A DNA stretch of 64,000 bases from Erythroxylum novogranatense. Lineage: Eukaryota; Streptophyta; Magnoliopsida; Malpighiales; Erythroxylaceae. Each line of letters opens with the position of its first letter. The first letter of the stretch is position 1. The notes under the pieces are model-generated. The model was not told the DNA's origin and made no database searches. It worked only from the letters and a program-made list of their open reading frames with translations. A program made the position numbers and the translations under genes. Below are positions 59,629 to 64,000 of this stretch, piece by piece. The stretch covers positions 58,349,783-58,413,782 of the forward strand of contig CM057228.1 in the NCBI GenBank assembly GCA_029891385.1, written 5' to 3'.

Positions 59629-60422
59629 GACACAGATGCACACAGACGAAGTTGAAACAGTTAACGCCAACGCAGACGCAGATGCAAAAGCAGACGCAGA
59701 CACAGAAAAGAAGCAGACGCAAGAGTCAGTTCGAGTTAGTTACAGAACTCAACTGATTAACCGTTTCTTTCAAGATTCAAGATTCAAGATTCAAGATTCA
59801 AAAATCAAGAAGTAGTTGGAGATGAAGGCTATAAATACAAGTCGAAGTCGAAGATTGCAAAGTTACAAAAAAGTGAGATACACACACAAAGAGTTACAAA
59901 AAGCTACATACTTACAGATACTTACACGAAATAGCGAGAAAAATTACTACGTAAAAAAGTGATTTAGCTGAGTGCTATTTTTCTGTAACAAAGTGTTCAA
60001 ATATTTTCCGAGAAGAAAAGTTGTACAGATAACTTCGCAGAGACTAAGTGTGAAAGAATATCGTTGTAGAGACCAAGAGGCTCGTGGAAAGAATACTTGT
60101 AACGATCAAGAGATAATGAAATCTTAGAAGAAACCCCGAGGATCGGACGAGCCCACGGCTGGGGTGAACCAGATAAATCTTCGTGTCTACCACTCTTACT
60201 CTATCTCTATTTTAGTTTCAAAATTTATCATTACTTAGTTTTATATATATAGTAATCGAAAATTTTGATTAATCGAATCTATAAAAATTCGTAAAGAATT
60301 TTACTTCTAACAAATAGTTTTCAAAAGATCTATAAAAAAAGGGGAATACACAATTCAACCCCCCCTTCTCGTGCATTCTAATATCGTTTTCTAAGTGTTG
60401 TATTAACGTGTGATTCACTTCA
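59629..60422 (+). repeat. 3' LTR of element C, piece 2
   Basis: Resumes the C LTR at GACACAGATGCACACAGACG and ends GATTCACTTCA. Contains a TATA box at 59829-59837. With piece 1 it totals 1012 bp against 968 in the 5' LTR; the surplus lies mostly in the GACGCA array and spacer. Confidence 0.9.
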
Positions 60423-60427
60423 GTTTA

Positions 60428-61103
60428 ATCACCAATCTCCATAAAAACATATAAAAGTGATGATATCACTCTAAACTCTTTATTTGAGTGAATGTTTCCT
60501 AATACATATTTCAATTAATAATTCCAACATGCAAACATTGAATTGATACTATATAAAAATCCATTCCAATCATATCAAGAATTATAATGAAATACATATG
60601 AGTTCACCACTCATCAAGATTGTGGTTCGTAATAAAAGAATGCTAAGGTGTATGTTTTAAGATTAAAGTAACGGCCCATGTTATTCTTTAAAAACATACG
60701 TGATTACAGATTCATTTAATAGTGTCATTATCAATAGTCAACTACTATCATGATATGAAACTCATCATTCTCTTGAAGTAAACTCCTTTACTTGCATAGA
60801 AATAAATCACAACACTAGAGTCTAAACTATAATCAAGCCACCAACTTGATTATTCAACTGTGAATCAACTAATTTAGATTATAATAATATAAATGTATCT
60901 CATACATCTCAATGTATATGTATATTATTTACAAAAGAATCTTGGTACCTTATGACTAGTTAAGTTATGCTCATACAAATAAAACCAAACTCTTTTGTTT
61001 TATCAATAATAAATATTTTCGTTACAAAATATAACTGGAAGAAAATTAAGTTATAAGTAAATACACTTGCTTTCTAGGGTACTATAGTTACATAACTCTA
61101 ACA
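60428..61103 (-). repeat. Middle LTR of element E, piece 2
   Basis: Resumes the reversed A-family LTR after C and ends CATAACTCTAACA (A family: CATAACTCCAACA reversed). Followed by ATCTCCCACTTTACC, the reversed polypurine region. Confidence 0.82.
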
Positions 61104-61166
61104 ATCTCCCACTTTACCTAAAGCAAGTTTGACATATCCCTCATTCCCATCCCTGCTAGATGATCC

Positions 61167-61735
61167 TCAAAACTCTTTTGACTACGTCTTTATAAATGGT
61201 TCAGCAAAGTTTTGCTCTGTGAGAGTCTTTACCGCATACACCTCACCATGTTGTATTATCTCCTCTATGAGATGATACTCTCCTTTATGAGATGATACTT
61301 ACTCTCAATGTGTTTGGCAGCTTTATGGTTTCAGGGTTCTTTAGAGTTAACTACTGCCCCACTATTATCACAATAAATTGTAATGGCTTTTTTTACCTCA
61401 GGAACTACCTCCAAATCATTTAGGAATTTATAGAGCCAAACTGCTTCGTTTTCTACTTCAGAAGCAGCAACATACTCAACCTCCATAGTTGAATTAGCAA
61501 CACAAGATTGTTTGACACTCCTCCTGACTATGGCTCCACCTCCTAAAACAAATATAGAACTAGAACTTGATTTCCTCCAATCAACATCTGATTGAAAATC
61601 ATAATCTATATATCCTGGTAGAATAAGGTTACTTCCAGAGTAAACAAGCATTAAGTTCTTTGTCCTATGAAGAAACTTCAGTATGCACTTAACCGTAGTC
61701 CAATGCTCCATTCCTGATTTGGATTGAAATCTACT
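61167..61735 (-). pseudogene. RNase H remnant of element E
   Basis: Minus strand: MEHWTTVKCILKFLHRTKNL, NLMLVYSGSNLILPGY, DYDFQSDVDWRKSSSSS, GGGAIVRRSV, STMEVEYVAASEVENEAVW, YCDNSGAVV. This is the C-terminal RT/RNase H of the A family; the upstream part is missing, and at about 61735 it joins leader sequence instead of RT. A frame break after NSKEP and stops precede the C-terminal EF stop near 61167. Confidence 0.82.
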
Positions 61736-61739
61736 CCAT

Positions 61740-63118
61740 AATGCATGATAATAGATTTAACAAAATTTTAAAAAAAATTAAATCATTATATGATGGTTAT
61801 TTTTCTTATCTATAATAGACTAAATGATGATGGGTCATCTTATCCATTAAAAGAAAAACTGGGGGCCTCCCCCTCAAAAAACTACCAAGCATCTTCATGC
61901 CTAACATTTTGAGAAACACCATAATTTGGTAGAGCTACGAGGTAGGTTATTAATAAACTATGTTGAGTTTGTAACCATTTGATTCATCCAAGGTACTTGC
62001 AAACTATGCCTCAGTGGGAGGTCGCATTTTCTACTAATAAATGGACTTATTCTTTAAGAGACCCAAACCTTGCAAGATCTAGGATTCATGTCCTCCGGTG
62101 GGGAGTAACACTTTACCACATGCAAATGGGTCATCAGGTGGAGACCGTGGACTCTCACATGAGCTTCCTCTCCCACTCAATCTTTTTAGACTTTAAGTTT
62201 TAATAAATATCATCTTGTCTAAATGCAATTTATTAGCCATCCTTTATTGTTTCATTATATATCTCATAAATACTGAATGCATGGCAAAGCCTAGTGTTGG
62301 AAATTATTCTAAATGGCATACTATCACATAATATCACATATTATAAGCATCCATCCATCCATTCATCTCATGCATAACAACACTGCTTTTAATTGTCCAT
62401 CCTAGAACTTTAAAAAAAATTGCAAAGCCTTTTGGGCCATAATAAAAAATCTTGGACTTAGATCTGTCACTTCGAACTCTTCGCTTATATGACCTGCCCA
62501 TTCGGTAAAAAGTGTGTAATGGCATTTTTATAAAACCAAAATTGGTCACTTTCAAAACAAAAATTCCAGCACTTGTTTTTCATCAAAATCGAAACTTTGG
62601 CAATGTGAAAACATAAGTTCCAACAGTGGTTTTTGCTAAATCTGACACTCAAAAAATTCCAATACTTGTGATTCATAAAATCGAAACTTTGTTAAAACAA
62701 AAATTCCAGCACTTTGGTATTCATAAAACTGAAACTTTGCTAAAACAAAATTCCAGCACTTTGGTTTTCATAAAATCGAAACTTTGCCAATACACCAAAG
62801 GATACACCGAAACCATTACCTATTCTTCTCTTCGATCCATGGTTGCTCCATCTTCAATATTACAGAAATTTGTACATTACAAAATCAAAGAAAACAGAAA
62901 AATGAAGCCAAGGAGGAAACATGACGATGATAGGCTACCCTCCTTGTTACAATCAAAACAAAGAAAACTTACAAAAAAAAACTATATTCTATGGACAACC
63001 AAAAGAGCAAAACATACATCATATAAATTTCTATCACATAAAAATATTCAACATGCAAAATTTAATTGCCAACCCATGCATCACATGTAGGAACCGAAAT
63101 CATGCATAATAAAATGGT
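61740..63118 (-). other. Leader of element E, first unit
   Basis: Reverse counterpart of the A leader (28620-30101). Includes four imperfect copies of the AAAATTCCAGCAC / ATAAAATCGAAACTTTG motif between 62550 and 62790, the reverse complements of the repeats in the A leader. The primer site (TTGGTATCAGAACC) is at 63129-63116. The 154-codon plus-strand frame over this region is on the wrong strand for the element and has no motif. Confidence 0.7.
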
Positions 63119-63130
63119 TCTGATACCAAT

Positions 63131-64000
63131 TGATGGATTGAAAACATAAGCATACTAGATTTGTCTAAAACGATAGATTTCAAAAACTTTTTCTGAAATC
63201 AAAATGCTGCAGAAACATTATAACCAAATCAACATGTTTAATACATACATGATACGGTATTAGAAAAATAAATAACATAAAAGATGATAGAAATTATACC
63301 AACTCCTTGCTACAGCTTTGACTGCTCGCTTTTGTATCATTTCCTTGTTAATGTATCCTTTCTTCGTTATTGTATCCTCAACCAATCTGATCTACCACTT
63401 GTTCTTCTTGGACAACTTGATCCTTTGGTGGGAAAGGAGAAGAAATATGGAAGAGATCTTCTGTAGTTGAAAGAAGCCAAAAATGAGACTTCTCATTCAA
63501 GTTTCGGCTAACTCATGCAAAAGAAGAGAGAGTGGGTCAAAAATGCAAGAACACCTTCTACTCTCCTTCTCAATTTCGGTTAAATATGAAAGGAAGAAGT
63601 GATGTGCATCCAATGCATCACTTCATTCTTTAATCAATCATAAAGAAGCCAATAAATGAAACTCTTCTCATTTGTTTAAGATGGATATATGAAAACAACC
63701 TAAATGAGACCCTCTCATTTTTGGTTATAAGATAAAAGAAGGGAGAGAGTACATCAAATGCAACTCCTCCTTTCTTTAATCAAATGAATGCTAAAAGGTT
63801 ACATGTCATCATTAAAAGACAATCATTAAACCATTTAATGATAAGATTATTACTCCATTTAATGACTTTAATAGATTTGTTTCAATTTAATTGTTCTAAT
63901 TAATCAAACCAATGTCTAGCCTAATATTAAATGTTCATTTGGACATCTAATTAACAATTAATTAGTGTAAGCCCAACATTCAATCATAGACTTTAAAACC
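63131..64000 (-). repeat. LTR of element E entering from the right edge, partial
   Basis: Starts TGATGGATTGAAAACATAAGC, matching 41058 onward and the reverse complement of the A LTR 3' end, and continues to the window edge. By sequence order it is the 5' LTR of E. Confidence 0.8.

Larger units (their letters stand above)
42595..60422 (+). mobile_element. Element C: SIRE-like Ty1/copia retrotransposon, interrupted by D
   Basis: TGTTAAGTCAAAATG at 42595 to GATTCACTTCA at 60422 with TSD GTTTA. Removing D and one copy of its TSD leaves about 8.9 kb. Plus-strand order: LTR, primer site, gag, pol with an integrase deletion, third ORF, polypurine tract, LTR split by D. Same family as B and D and closest to D, in the opposite orientation. 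Confidence 0.92.
40784..64000 (-). mobile_element. Element E: old A-family copia composite, interrupted by C
   Basis: Minus strand, high to low coordinates: LTR entering from the window edge (64000-63131), primer site, leader (63118-61740), a fused RNase H remnant (61735-61167), LTR (61103-60428 plus 42594-41058, split by C), primer site, and a second leader start (41055-40784) ending at the G LTR. LTR and leader are homologous to composite A in reverse. The middle LTR is followed by its own primer site and leader, so at least two units were in tandem. The first unit has lost gag, PR, integrase and most of RT. More diverged from A than the A copies are from each other, so probably older. Confidence 0.78.

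Noticed and set aside
62626..63090. 154-codon plus-strand frame
   Set aside because: It lies antisense within the E leader repeats; its repeats come from leader units and no protein motif is present.

Overview
This window is a slice of a flowering-plant nuclear genome, almost certainly repeat-rich heterochromatin. The evidence is the content: plant Ty1/copia elements with UBN2-type gag, zinc knuckles and GAG-pre-integrase/INT/RT/RNase H; a plant Ty3/gypsy element of Athila/Tat type; a long-LTR Ty3/gypsy derivative whose 3' end looks Tekay/Del-like; and a plant LINE. I found no host gene, rRNA, tRNA, CRISPR array or bacterial-style operon. I cannot name the species. All assignments come from reading motifs, repeats and target-site duplications (TSDs) by eye.

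Layout, left to right. Positions 1-8614: a non-autonomous Ty3/gypsy element with very long LTRs (right LTR 4721-8614, about 3.9 kb; left LTR cut by the window edge) and a 3.7-kb internal region without recognisable coding. 8615-10196: the 3' part of a LINE (end of ORF2, 3' tail, short poly(A)). 10197-12600: AT-rich DNA with nothing recognisable. 12600-40783: a minus-strand Athila/Tat-like gypsy element, 'G' (5' LTR 39435-40783, gag, protease, a plant-transposon-protein-type ORF and a GC-rich repeat patch; RT and integrase not seen). G is split at 15649/36683 by 'B', a minus-strand SIRE-like copia element (15650-36682, TSD ATGTC). The 5' LTR of B is itself split by 'A', a plus-strand copia composite with three LTRs (24608-36106, TSD AAAAG). 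40784-64000: an old minus-strand relative of A, 'E', running off the right edge. One LTR of E is split by 'C', a plus-strand SIRE-like element (42595-60422, TSD GTTTA), and the 3' LTR of C is split by 'D', a minus-strand sister of C (50688-59623, TSD AGTCG).

The insertion order can be read directly: A is in B, B is in G, G appears to lie in E; D is in C, C is in E. Four insertions have perfect 5-bp TSDs and TG...CA-type ends (D starts CG rather than TG). The SIRE-like elements B, C and D share one plan: LTR, Met-tRNA-type primer-binding site, gag with zinc knuckle and coiled-coil-like tail, pol (PR-INT-RT-RNase H), a third ORF on the same strand, a polypurine tract, LTR. The A/E family has LTRs of about 2.1 kb and a long untranslated leader before gag.

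No element looks able to move as written. Reading frames are broken by frameshifts and stops, C and D lack part of integrase, B has a changed RT catalytic box and protease site, and G has lost its protease aspartate. However, paired repeats differ again and again at CTG/CAG/CG positions in a way ordinary mutation does not explain well, so part of the damage may be consensus error. Frame breaks should be read with that in mind.
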